Shown piece after piece: positions 57,201 to 63,185 of a DNA stretch of 64,000 nt. Source of the DNA: DASZBX01 sp035943635 (GTDB lineage Bacteria; Actinomycetota; Actinomycetes; Streptomycetales; Catenulisporaceae). The DNA is taken from the NCBI GenBank assembly GCA_035943635.1, contig DASZBX010000028.1, positions 1 to 64,000 of the forward strand, written 5' to 3'. Positions within the stretch are counted from its first letter, which is position 1; each line of letters starts with the position of its first letter. The position numbers and the translations under genes were made by a program. Below the pieces are notes generated by a model. It had not been told where the DNA came from and did no database searches. It saw only the letters and a program-made list of their open reading frames with translations.

Positions 57201-57501
57201 CGAGCGGATCGAGCGCTACCAGATGATCTGGAGCGACGCGAGCCTGACCACGATGGGCGGCTACGGGCGGATCCTGAACGACTGGCGGCCGCGCCCGATC
57301 AAAGCCAGGACCCTGATGATCCGGGCGCAGCAGCCGTTGCGCGGCACGATCGTGGACCCCACCGGCCGCCAGGACTGGCGCGCCTACTGGCCGCTGCCGC
57401 ACGAGGTGCTGGATGTGCCCGGCGACCACTTCACCGTCCTGGAAGACCACGCCGAGACCACGGTCGCCGCGGTCCGCCGGTGGATCGACGCCCTGCTCTG
57501 A
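51238..57501 (+). CDS. Type I PKS: module 5 (KS-AT-DH-KR-ACP) and thioesterase
   Basis: 2087 aa, 47 bp after the previous gene. N-terminal docking coil (DKLREYLKRAVADARQLQKR). Domains: KS Cys206, with NIAHA in place of NIGHT but both His kept, and a Gly/Glu-rich insert near residue 370; AT Ser685 with HAFH (malonyl); DH His991 and Asp1161; KR with VDD and Tyr1566; ACP Ser1736; then a thioesterase (about 1830-2085) with nucleophile Ser1936 in GRSMGG, LIDAYP and the His of GDHFTV. The module reduces the keto group left by module 4's product acyl and makes a 2,3-double bond. The TE releases the C14 chain as acid or lactone. Its AT DNA is nearly the same as module 3's. Confidence 0.96.
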   Translation: MADDDKLREYLKRAVADARQLQKRLREVEYTRTEPIAIVGMACRFPGAVASPEDLWDLVAGGVDAVSPFPADRGWHLDGLVDPDPDRPGTSVTGHGGFLADVAGFDAKFFGISPREALATDPQHRLLLETAWEALERAGIDPAGLRGSRTAVFAGLAGGDYAPAARDTPAELEGHLGIGTLRSVASGRVAYSFGFEGPAVTVDTACSSSLVGLHLAAQSLRSGESDLALVGGVSVMSTPLGFVEFSRQRGLSVDGRCKAFAAGADGTGWAEGVGWLLVERLSAARRNGHEVLAVLRGSAVNQDGASNGLTAPNGPAQQRVIREALADARLTAADVDAVEAHGTGTSLGDPIEAQALLATYGRGRPAESAGDGSGGEGDGEGEAVVRPLWLGSLKSNIAHAQAAAGVAGVIKTVQAIRHGILPKTLHVDEPSPYVNWSSGAVRLLTEQRPWPETGAPRRAGVSAFGVSGTNAHVIIEQAPAVEDPAPDAAAEAAEAAVSPEIPLWVLSAKTPEALRGQAERLAAFVRARPDSSINDLGYSLATARSAFDERAVVVGADRVELLAGVEALAADASAAGVVRGSTPGTGELAFLFTGQGSQRVGMGRDLYEVFPTFASAFDEVTAELDKHLAGHVDFSVRDVVFGAEGTEGQLDRTVFTQAGLFAIEVALFRLFESWGVRPGFVAGHSIGELSAAFAAGVWSLSDAAALVAARGRLMQALPGGAMVGIEATEEEVRAALAALPHDADRGAVDIAAVNAPTSVVLSGDEAPVLALAAGFAETGRRTRQLRVSHAFHSAHMDGMLEEFRKVAEGISYSPPAIPVVSNLTGAIASAEELSSPDYWVRHVREAVRFADGVAALETEGVTTYLELGPAAVLTALVHETATSDALLAGAALRRDRPEPASALSALGLAFVHGAAVDWTALFGGPGAARRVDLPTYAFQHERYWLTPKPPTDANALGHPLLDTAVPLAQDGGGILFTGRLSLRTHPWLADHAVMGTVLVPGTALVELAIRAGDETGSSVLEELVLEAPLVLPERGAVQIQVVLGEPDVSGARPVAVYSKPDAGAVDAQWSRHASGLLSSDSVAPAADSAADGEQWPPAGAVPVETSAVYDELTAAGLEYGPVFQGLRSAWRLGDDFFAEVSLPEEHRDSAAQFGVHPALLDSALHIAAHYGLRDSPEGQSRLPFAYDGVRLHASGANQLRVRLSLRSAEELALHATDAIGAPVVSVRALRARLISADQLAIARTAHQDSLFQVDWTELDASRTAEIPAAATDPGPDDFVLAEPDPTTTEAATNQHEATHQILRRLQEWTAQENADPRARLLVVTRTAIAAIEGDEPDLAHAAIWGLVRSAQSEYPDRIVLVDTDQPTTALDVSGIAAAVAVGETQLAVRTGRLLVPRLARLRAQANADSEAQPWNPEDTVLITGGTGALGALLARHLVTARGARHLLLTSRRGPDAPGAAELQAELTNLGAEVTIAAVDAADRESLAALLAGIPAAHPLTAVVHTAGIVDDGVLASLTPDRLDAVLRAKADGARNLHELTQDADLSAFVLYSSVAGLLGGPGQGNYAAANTYLDALAARRRGTGKPALSLAWGLWAQPSGVSAHLTDADRARAARGGIRALATEEGLALFDAAVDQAHDHAAGLLVPVPLDFSTLRSRADALPPLLRGLVRPQRRSAREAVADGGATLLRRLAGLAGPERAAVLLDLVRTEVAAVLAADPAAIADREPFADLGLDSLTAVELRNRLGGATGLRLPPAVTFDQPTAADLAAYLAAELGETTAVDPAAPGGPAGSAAESGVGSGADLTQGPLSTLYRRLTGIGEFAAAAELIAVASHLRTSFSADERHLHVRPPIRLAEGDAPMKLVCFPAVSAISGPHEYARFGHSMRGERDVIVLPSPGYDERDSLPDSTETYVRMHVETVRDFVGDSPFAIVGRSMGGCVAHAAAAGLEELGVYPAGLVLIDAYPIESAAVEGMRDWWLAAMLTGMVERIERYQMIWSDASLTTMGGYGRILNDWRPRPIKARTLMIRAQQPLRGTIVDPTGRQDWRAYWPLPHEVLDVPGDHFTVLEDHAETTVAAVRRWIDALL
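53119..53757 (+). repeat. AT-domain DNA repeat, copy in module 5
   Basis: This is the partner of 44338-44970. The two copies differ in the middle (about 53395-53590, where module 5 has its own more G+C-rich sequence) but are again identical around the YSPPAIPVVSNLTG-encoding part. This mosaic pattern suggests partial conversion rather than a single clean duplication. Confidence 0.65.
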
Positions 57502-57550
57502 GGATCCGGCGCACCCGGACTCCGAGAACCCCGAAGGAAACGAAAGGAAC

Positions 57551-58372
57551 ATGGTGACCACGGAGAACAAAGTCGTCATAGTCACGGGCGCGGCGTCCGG
57601 GATCGGACGGGCCGCCGCGCTGCTGTTCGCCGAACGCGGATACCACGTCGTCGGCGTGGACCGGGACGCCGAAGGCCTGTCCAAGCTCGCCGCGGACGAG
57701 TCCGTCGCCGCCCCGGACGGCGCCGGCCCGCGCGGGGAGATCGCCGTCCTGGCCGGGGACGTGGCCACCGACCAGACGAACGAGGCCGCGGTCAAGCTCG
57801 CCGTCGACCGCTTCGGCCGGCTCGACGCGGCCGTGCTCAACGCCGGGATCGGCGGGGCCGGGCCGCTGGAGTCGGACGGCGCGCTGGACCGGTTCGACCG
57901 GATCCTCGCGGTCAACGTGCGCGGGGTGGCCTCGGGCGTGCGGGCCGCGGTGCCGGCCCTGCGCGCGGTCGGCGGCGGCGCGATCGTGGCCACCTCCTCG
58001 GTCTCCGGACTGCGCGGGGACCCGGCCACCTGGGCGTACAACGCGTCCAAGGCCGCGGTGGTCAACCTGGTCCGCGGCCTGGCCCTGGACTACGCGGTGG
58101 AGAACATCCGGATCAACGCGATCGCCCCCGGCGGCGCGCTGACCGCGATGACCGCCGCCCAGGTCGCGCACCCGACCTTCGGCCCGCTGATCGCCTCCCG
58201 GATCCCGCAGCAGCGCTGGTCGGACCCGCGCGAACAGGCCGAGGCGATCTGGTTCCTGGCCTCCCCGGCGGCCTCCTACATCAACGGCGTCACCATCCCG
58301 GTGGACGGCGGCCTGAGCGCCAACGGCGGGATCCTGCTGCCTCCGGCATTCCCGGGCGACGCTCCCCACTGA
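57551..58372 (+). CDS. SDR-family oxidoreductase, PKS-associated
   Basis: The 273-aa enzyme is a classical short-chain dehydrogenase: TGAASGIG (12-19), NAGIGG, the Ser of ATSSVSG, catalytic Tyr163 and Lys167 in YNASK, and the C-terminal PVDGGLSANGG. These use NAD(P)(H) on alcohols or ketones. It starts 49 bp after the thioesterase gene with an AAGGAA ribosome site, so it is very likely in the PKS operon. It could reduce the C5 ketone left by the KR-less module 4, or oxidise the C9 alcohol; this is inference. Confidence 0.9.
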   Translation: MVTTENKVVIVTGAASGIGRAAALLFAERGYHVVGVDRDAEGLSKLAADESVAAPDGAGPRGEIAVLAGDVATDQTNEAAVKLAVDRFGRLDAAVLNAGIGGAGPLESDGALDRFDRILAVNVRGVASGVRAAVPALRAVGGGAIVATSSVSGLRGDPATWAYNASKAAVVNLVRGLALDYAVENIRINAIAPGGALTAMTAAQVAHPTFGPLIASRIPQQRWSDPREQAEAIWFLASPAASYINGVTIPVDGGLSANGGILLPPAFPGDAPH

Positions 58373-58424
58373 CCCGCAGCGCCGACGAAGCCCGTGCGGC
58401 CCGGCGGCGTGCGTACGTAAAACC

Positions 58425-58445
58425 CAACCCCTGCAACACCTATCC
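58425..58445. promoter_or_regulatory. CAACCCCTG and CCTATCC words before the SnoaL-like genes
   Basis: CAACCCCTG (58425-58433) is identical to the inverted half-site at 28182-28190, and CCTATCC (58439-58445) is the reverse of the GGATAGG word also seen near 59421. They sit just before the first SnoaL-like gene. This may be an internal promoter controlled by the same regulator, but the match is short. Confidence 0.3.
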
Positions 58446-58462
58446 AGAACAGAGAGAGTGCC

Positions 58463-58882
58463 ATGAGCATCGAGACCAACAAGACGGTGGCCCGGCGGTA
58501 CTACGAGGAGTTCGTCAACGAGCGCCGCCTGGACGTGCTGGAGGAGATCGTCGCCGAGGATGCGATCGACGAGACGCGCGCGTTCAGCGGCGGCTCCGGC
58601 GACCGGGACGACTTCCGCCAGCACGCCCTGTGGCTCTGGGAGTCCGTGCAGGACGTCAAGGCCACCGTCACCGACCTGGTCGCCGAGGGCGACCGGGTGG
58701 TCGTGTACTGGCGGATCGAGGGCATCCACCGCGGCACCATCTTCGGGGTCCCCGGCAGCGGCAAGGCCTTCACCGGCAACAGCATCAGCACCCTGACCTT
58801 CAGTGACGGCAAGGTCGTGCGCTACACCGTGCTGCCGGACCGCCTGGGCATCATCGAGCAGATCGGCGGCGCCGGCGCATGA
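58463..58882 (+). CDS. SnoaL-like polyketide cyclase / ester cyclase family protein
   Basis: A 139-aa protein of the NTF2-like cone fold: KTVARRYYEEFVNERRLDVL at the start, then DRVVVYWRIEGIHRGTIFGV and the typical IEQIGG end. SnoaL itself closes a ring in aromatic polyketides by aldol chemistry. Relatives in type I pathways (for example the SalBIII kind) form ether rings. With a linear hydroxy-enone substrate nearby, a cyclase role on the PKS product is reasonable but unproven. The ATG has AGAGAG upstream. The next gene overlaps it by four bases. Confidence 0.82.
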   Translation: MSIETNKTVARRYYEEFVNERRLDVLEEIVAEDAIDETRAFSGGSGDRDDFRQHALWLWESVQDVKATVTDLVAEGDRVVVYWRIEGIHRGTIFGVPGSGKAFTGNSISTLTFSDGKVVRYTVLPDRLGIIEQIGGAGA

Positions 58883-59349
58883 GCGACCGGCCCGACCCCG
58901 CGGATCTGGCCGAGATCCACCAGGTCCTCGCGCTCTTCCCGCACGTGTTCGACACCAAGGACGAGCACGGCCTCGGCCTGGTGTTCAGCGCGGACGCCGA
59001 GATCGAGCTGACCCGCGGGGCCGGCTCGGTCAAACGCGGGCTGGCCGAGATCCGCGCGTTCGCCCAGGCCATCGCCGACGACTCGCTCGACCACCACACC
59101 CTCAACACGGTCGTCTTCGTCGACGACGCGGGCGTGGTCCGGGCGCGCAGCCGCTACCTGGCCATCCTCGCGGACCAGAGCGTGCACAACGGGGACTACT
59201 ACGACACCCTCGTGCACACCCCGGACGGCTGGCGCATCAGGCAACGGATATCAGTGCCACGATTCCCGCAGGGCGGGCAGGTCCCGCCCTCACCGGACGC
59301 CGTGGACGCCTGGCACCGCTGGATCGCCGCCCAGGACGGGCGATCCTGA
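58879..59349 (+). CDS. SnoaL-like (NTF2-fold) protein, second copy
   Basis: A 156-aa NTF2-like protein of the SnoaL_4 type: LAEIHQVLALFPHVFDTKDE, VFSADAEIELTRG, the DDSLDHHTLNTVVF strand pair and YYDTLVHTPDGWRIRQR. Asp and His residues in the pocket (DTKD, DHHT) are those used by catalytic members. Its ATG overlaps the stop of the first SnoaL-like gene (ATGA), so the two are made together and may act as a pair. The low identity between them argues against a recent duplication. Confidence 0.82.
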   Translation: MSDRPDPADLAEIHQVLALFPHVFDTKDEHGLGLVFSADAEIELTRGAGSVKRGLAEIRAFAQAIADDSLDHHTLNTVVFVDDAGVVRARSRYLAILADQSVHNGDYYDTLVHTPDGWRIRQRISVPRFPQGGQVPPSPDAVDAWHRWIAAQDGRS

Positions 59350-59384
59350 GCGTCGGTCGTCTTGGCAGGAGACGAGTGCGGAGG

Positions 59385-59400
59385 TAGGGGGCGATAGGGG
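59385..59400. promoter_or_regulatory. Tandem TAGGGG operator before the ABC transporter
   Basis: TAGGGG at 59385-59390 and 59395-59400 repeats the exact arrangement at 28156-28171: same words, same 10-bp period, and GA before the second copy. Weaker versions follow (TAGTGG at 59409, TAGGTT at 59424). The pair lies 124 bp upstream of the substrate-binding protein gene. It suggests shared control of the PKS and transporter. Confidence 0.5.
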
Positions 59401-59436
59401 TTCTCCGGTAGTGGGCCGCTGGATAGGTTTTCGACA

Positions 59437-59464
59437 GGCCCGCCGCGGCGTCAAACCGCGGGCC
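59437..59464. terminator. Hairpin between the SnoaL-like genes and the transporter
   Basis: GGCCCG pairs with CGGGCC, and inner G+C bases can extend the stem. No T-run follows. It is placed after the TAGGGG repeats and before the transporter gene. It may terminate the PKS operon or form part of the transporter's 5' leader. Confidence 0.45.
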
Positions 59465-59523
59465 CACACCGGGAAACCCCCTCGTCCGAATCATCCCTCC
59501 CGCATTCTCGACGGAGTACTTCC

Positions 59524-61269
59524 ATGCCTGACATAAAGTCCAGACGTAGACATCTGACTCCGATATCCGACGGCGGCGACCAGGCCACGGCCGAGCCGTC
59601 CGCGACCGGACCCCTGCCCCCGCTCTCCCGCCGGGGCCTGGGCGGCCTGGCCGGGCTGGCGCTGCTGACCCCGCTGCTCGACGCCTGCGGCACCTCGGCC
59701 AGTGCGACGCCCGCCGCCGCGGCGGCCAAACCGACCCCGGGCGGCTCGGTGATCTACGCGGTCGACACCGAGCCGGTCACCTTCGACATCCACGTCGCCT
59801 CCCAGGACATCGCCGGCGAGATCCTGCGCAACGTGTTCGACTCGCTGGTGGCCGAGGACGTCAACGGCGCCTTCCACCCCTGGCTGGCCACCTCCTGGAC
59901 CTACACCGAGGACCTGACCAGCTACACGTTCAAGCTGCGGCAGGACGTGAAGTTCAGCGACGGCACGCCCTTCGACGCCGCCGCGGTCAAGGCCAACTTC
60001 GACCGGATCGCCGCGCCCAGCACCAAGTCGCAGCTGGCCGCCAGCCTGCTCGGCCCGTACACCGGCACGGACGTGGTCGACCAGTACACCGCCAAGGTCA
60101 ACTTCTCCAAGTCCTACGCGCCGTTCCTGCAGGCCGCCAGCACCGCCTACCTCGGCTTCTACTCGCCGAAGACGATCACGGCGAACTCCGCCAGCCTCGG
60201 CTCCGGCGGCCCGGTCGACGTCGGCACCGGCCCGTTCACCTTCACCGGCTACACCAAGGGCCAGAGCGTGGTGCTGACCAAGAACCCGGACTACGCCTGG
60301 GGGCCGGCCACCGCCGCGCACACCGGCCCGGCCTACCTGGACCAGCTGACCATCCGCTTCCTGGCCGAGGACTCCACCCGGGTCGGCGCGCTGACCAGCG
60401 GCCAGGTCGGCGTCGCGCGCGCCCTGCCGCCGGTCGACATCAAGACCCTGGCCGCGAACCCGGCGTTCACCGTGGTGCACCGCAACGACCCCGGCGGCGT
60501 CTACAACATCTTCCTGAACGCGAGCAGAGCCCCGCTCGACGACATCAACGTGCGCAAGGCGATCCAGCGCGGGATCAACATCGACCTGGACGTCAAGACC
60601 GTGTACTTCGGCCAGTACGAGCGCGCCTGGAGCCCGCTCTCCCCGTCCACCCCGGACTTCGACGCGTCCCTGGAGAACAGCTGGCCCTACGACCAGGCCC
60701 AGGCCGACCAGCTGCTCGACCAGGCCGGCTGGACCACCCGGGACGCCCAGGGCTACCGGACCAAGAACGGCCAGCGCCTGGTGATCGACTGGCCGGTGCT
60801 GCCGCCCGCGTACATCACCGACCAGCGCGACATCCTGGGCCAGGCGATCCAGGCGGACCTGAAGAAGATCGGCATCCAGGTCAACCGCCCGCAGCCGGAC
60901 ATCGGCGACTACATCACCCAGATCTACGGCGGCCAGACCAACTTCATCGACTTCACCTGGGCCCGGTTCGAACCGGACGTGCTGTGGCTGTTCTTCAACA
61001 GCGCCAGCACCCCGCAGACCGGCGGCCAGAACGCCACCTTCATCGCCGACGCCCAACTCGACCAGTGGACCGACCAGGGCCGCACCACGATCGACCCGGC
61101 TACCCGCAAGACCGTCTACGGCGAGGTGCAGAAGCGCGTGGTCCAGGACTTGGCCGTGATCGTGCCGATCTACGTGCCGGAGACCATCATCGGCGTGTCC
61201 AAGAAGGTCAGCGGCCTGTCGTTCGACCCGAACGCCTGGGCCCTGTTCTACGACGTCTGGTCCGCATAG
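59524..61269 (+). CDS. ABC transporter substrate-binding lipoprotein (DppA/OppA-like)
   Basis: This 581-aa protein belongs to the family 5 solute-binding proteins of peptide/nickel importers: SVIYAVDTEPVTFDIHVASQ, then FKLRQDVKFSDGTPFDAAAV and NIFLNASRAPLDDINVRKAI. Its N-terminus has SRRGLGGLAG with a twin Arg, a hydrophobic run, and a lipobox ending in Cys (LLDACGTS). It is therefore a Tat-exported lipoprotein anchored outside the membrane. The ATG has GGAG eight bases upstream. It heads an operon with two permeases and an ATPase. Ligands of this family include peptides, opines and sugars; the ligand here is unknown. Confidence 0.92.
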   Translation: MPDIKSRRRHLTPISDGGDQATAEPSATGPLPPLSRRGLGGLAGLALLTPLLDACGTSASATPAAAAAKPTPGGSVIYAVDTEPVTFDIHVASQDIAGEILRNVFDSLVAEDVNGAFHPWLATSWTYTEDLTSYTFKLRQDVKFSDGTPFDAAAVKANFDRIAAPSTKSQLAASLLGPYTGTDVVDQYTAKVNFSKSYAPFLQAASTAYLGFYSPKTITANSASLGSGGPVDVGTGPFTFTGYTKGQSVVLTKNPDYAWGPATAAHTGPAYLDQLTIRFLAEDSTRVGALTSGQVGVARALPPVDIKTLAANPAFTVVHRNDPGGVYNIFLNASRAPLDDINVRKAIQRGINIDLDVKTVYFGQYERAWSPLSPSTPDFDASLENSWPYDQAQADQLLDQAGWTTRDAQGYRTKNGQRLVIDWPVLPPAYITDQRDILGQAIQADLKKIGIQVNRPQPDIGDYITQIYGGQTNFIDFTWARFEPDVLWLFFNSASTPQTGGQNATFIADAQLDQWTDQGRTTIDPATRKTVYGEVQKRVVQDLAVIVPIYVPETIIGVSKKVSGLSFDPNAWALFYDVWSA

Positions 61270-61272
61270 GCG

Positions 61273-62205
61273 ATGGGCACTGTGCTGAAGGGCGCGGCGC
61301 AGCGGCTCGCCGCGGCTCTGGCCGTCCTCTACGGAGCCGCCACGCTGGCGTTCATCGCCCTCCAGCTGATCCCCGGCGACCCGGTCGACACCCTGCTCGG
61401 CCCGGCCACCACCGCCTCCGCGGCGGTACGCGCGCAGATCGCCGCGCAGTACGGCTTCAACCAGCCGGTCGCCGAACAGTACCTGCGGTACCTGAGCCGG
61501 CTGCTGCACGGCGACCTCGGCCAGTCCTACCAGCTCCAACGCCCGGTGTCCGCGCTGATCACGGAGCAACTGGGCCCGACCGCCCAGCTGGCCGCGGCCG
61601 CACTGGTCCTGGCCGTGGTCATCGCCCTGGTCTCGGCGGTGGCCACGGCCGGCCGCAGCCCCGCGTTGCGGTCGGTCGCGGTCACCTGGGAGCTGGTCGC
61701 GGTCTCCAGCCCGTCCTACTGGGTCGGGATCCTGCTGCTGACCGGGTTCTCGTTCCAGCTGCAGATCTTCCCGGTGGCCGGCGCGCAGGACTTCTCCGCG
61801 CTGGTGCTGCCTGCCTTCACGCTCGCCCTGCCGATCGCCGGCGTGCTGGCGCAGGTGTTGCGCGAGGGGTTGGAGACGGCGCTGACCGAACCGTTCGCCG
61901 TCACCGCCCGCGCCCGCGGCCTGAGCCGCACCGCGGTCCGGCTCAAGCACACGTTGCGGCACGCCGCGGTCCCGCTGCTCACCCTGACCGGGTGGCTCAC
62001 CGGGTCCCTGCTCGGCGGAGCGGTCCTGGTCGAGGTGGTGTTCGGGCGCCCCGGTATCGGGGCCCTGACTTTGCAGGCGGTCACCGGGAAGGACATGCCG
62101 CTGGTGGTCGGGCTGGTGCTGCTGTCGGCGTTCGTGTTCGTCGCCATCTCGACCCTGCTGGATCTGTTGTACCTCGTCATCGACCCCAGACTGCGGACGG
62201 CCTGA
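61273..62205 (+). CDS. ABC transporter permease (DppB/OppB-like)
   Basis: The 310-aa membrane protein has the N-terminal FIALQLIPGDPVDTLLGP and YLRYLSRLLHGDLGQSY segments of DppB-type permeases. It has about six membrane spans and the cytoplasmic EAA-like loop TARARGLSRTAVRLKHTLRH that contacts the ATPase. It starts 3 bp after the binding-protein stop, with no strong ribosome site of its own, so translation is probably coupled. Confidence 0.92.
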   Translation: MGTVLKGAAQRLAAALAVLYGAATLAFIALQLIPGDPVDTLLGPATTASAAVRAQIAAQYGFNQPVAEQYLRYLSRLLHGDLGQSYQLQRPVSALITEQLGPTAQLAAAALVLAVVIALVSAVATAGRSPALRSVAVTWELVAVSSPSYWVGILLLTGFSFQLQIFPVAGAQDFSALVLPAFTLALPIAGVLAQVLREGLETALTEPFAVTARARGLSRTAVRLKHTLRHAAVPLLTLTGWLTGSLLGGAVLVEVVFGRPGIGALTLQAVTGKDMPLVVGLVLLSAFVFVAISTLLDLLYLVIDPRLRTA

Positions 62206-62225
62206 GCCATGAGGAGGGTTAATCC

Positions 62226-63185
62226 GTGAGCGAGACAGTACCTGTGTCTGCGCCTGAGCTCGTGCCCAGCGCCGATTCCGCTCCTACGTTTGCTGCTATC
62301 GGGCCTCGGCCCGTACCGGCTTCCGGCGAGGCCAAGTTCCAGCTGGTCCGTGCTGGCGGATCCGTTCGAACCGTCAGGCTTCCACCGTTGGCGGTGCTCA
62401 TCGCCGGAGCCGTCATCCTGCTGCTGATCCTGATCGCGGCGTTCCCGGGACTGTTCACCAGCACCTCGCCGATCACCACCGACCCGGTCAACGCCCTGCT
62501 CCCGCCGAGCGCAGCGCACTGGTTCGGTACCGACGAACTCGGCCGCGACCTGTTCACCCGAGTGGTCTACGGGGCCCGCCCGTCTCTGCTGATCGGCCTG
62601 GGCGCCACCGTGTTCTCGGTGGTCGGCGGCGCGATCCTGGGCGTGGCCGCGGCCCTGGGCGGCCGGGCCGGCGACCAGATCCTGATGCGTCTGGCCGACG
62701 TGCTGCTCGCCCTGCCGCAGTTGATGCTCGCCCTGCTGGTGATCACGGTGCTCGGCCCCGGCACTGTCAACACGACGACGGCCATCGCGGTCGCCTTCGT
62801 GCCCGGATATGCGCGGATCGTGCGCGCCGAGGCGTTGGTGGTCCGTCGGTCCGGCTATGTGGAGGCCGCGGTCGGGCTCGGACAGCGGCGACTGGCCGTG
62901 ATCGTCCGGCACATCCTGCCCAACGCGATCGGTCCGCTGCTGGTTCTGGCCACCGTGGGCTTCGGCACCGCGATCATCTCGGCTTCCGGGCTCAGTTTCC
63001 TGGGGCTGGGACCGCAGCCGCCGTCGCCCGAATGGGGCGCGATGCTCTCGGACGGCCGCAACTACCTGTCCACGGCCTGGTGGCTCGGACTGTTCCCGGG
63101 CGTGGCGATCACTCTCACCGTGATCGCGGTGAACCTGGTCGGCCGCCGCGCCCAAGCCCGCTTCACCCGGAGGACCGCCGCATGA
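62226..63185 (+). CDS. ABC transporter permease (DppC/OppC-like)
   Basis: A 319-aa permease with a hydrophilic N-terminal 55 residues, then a first span (AVLIAGAVILLLILIAAF), HWFGTDELGRDLFTRVVYGA (the DppC signature), and the EAA loop YVEAAVGLGQRRLAVIVRHI. It ends with GAMLSDGRNYLSTAWWLGLF. The GTG at 62226 follows a very strong GAGGAGGG ribosome site. It pairs with the 61273 permease to form the membrane channel. Its stop overlaps the ATPase start. Confidence 0.93.
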   Translation: MSETVPVSAPELVPSADSAPTFAAIGPRPVPASGEAKFQLVRAGGSVRTVRLPPLAVLIAGAVILLLILIAAFPGLFTSTSPITTDPVNALLPPSAAHWFGTDELGRDLFTRVVYGARPSLLIGLGATVFSVVGGAILGVAAALGGRAGDQILMRLADVLLALPQLMLALLVITVLGPGTVNTTTAIAVAFVPGYARIVRAEALVVRRSGYVEAAVGLGQRRLAVIVRHILPNAIGPLLVLATVGFGTAIISASGLSFLGLGPQPPSPEWGAMLSDGRNYLSTAWWLGLFPGVAITLTVIAVNLVGRRAQARFTRRTAA

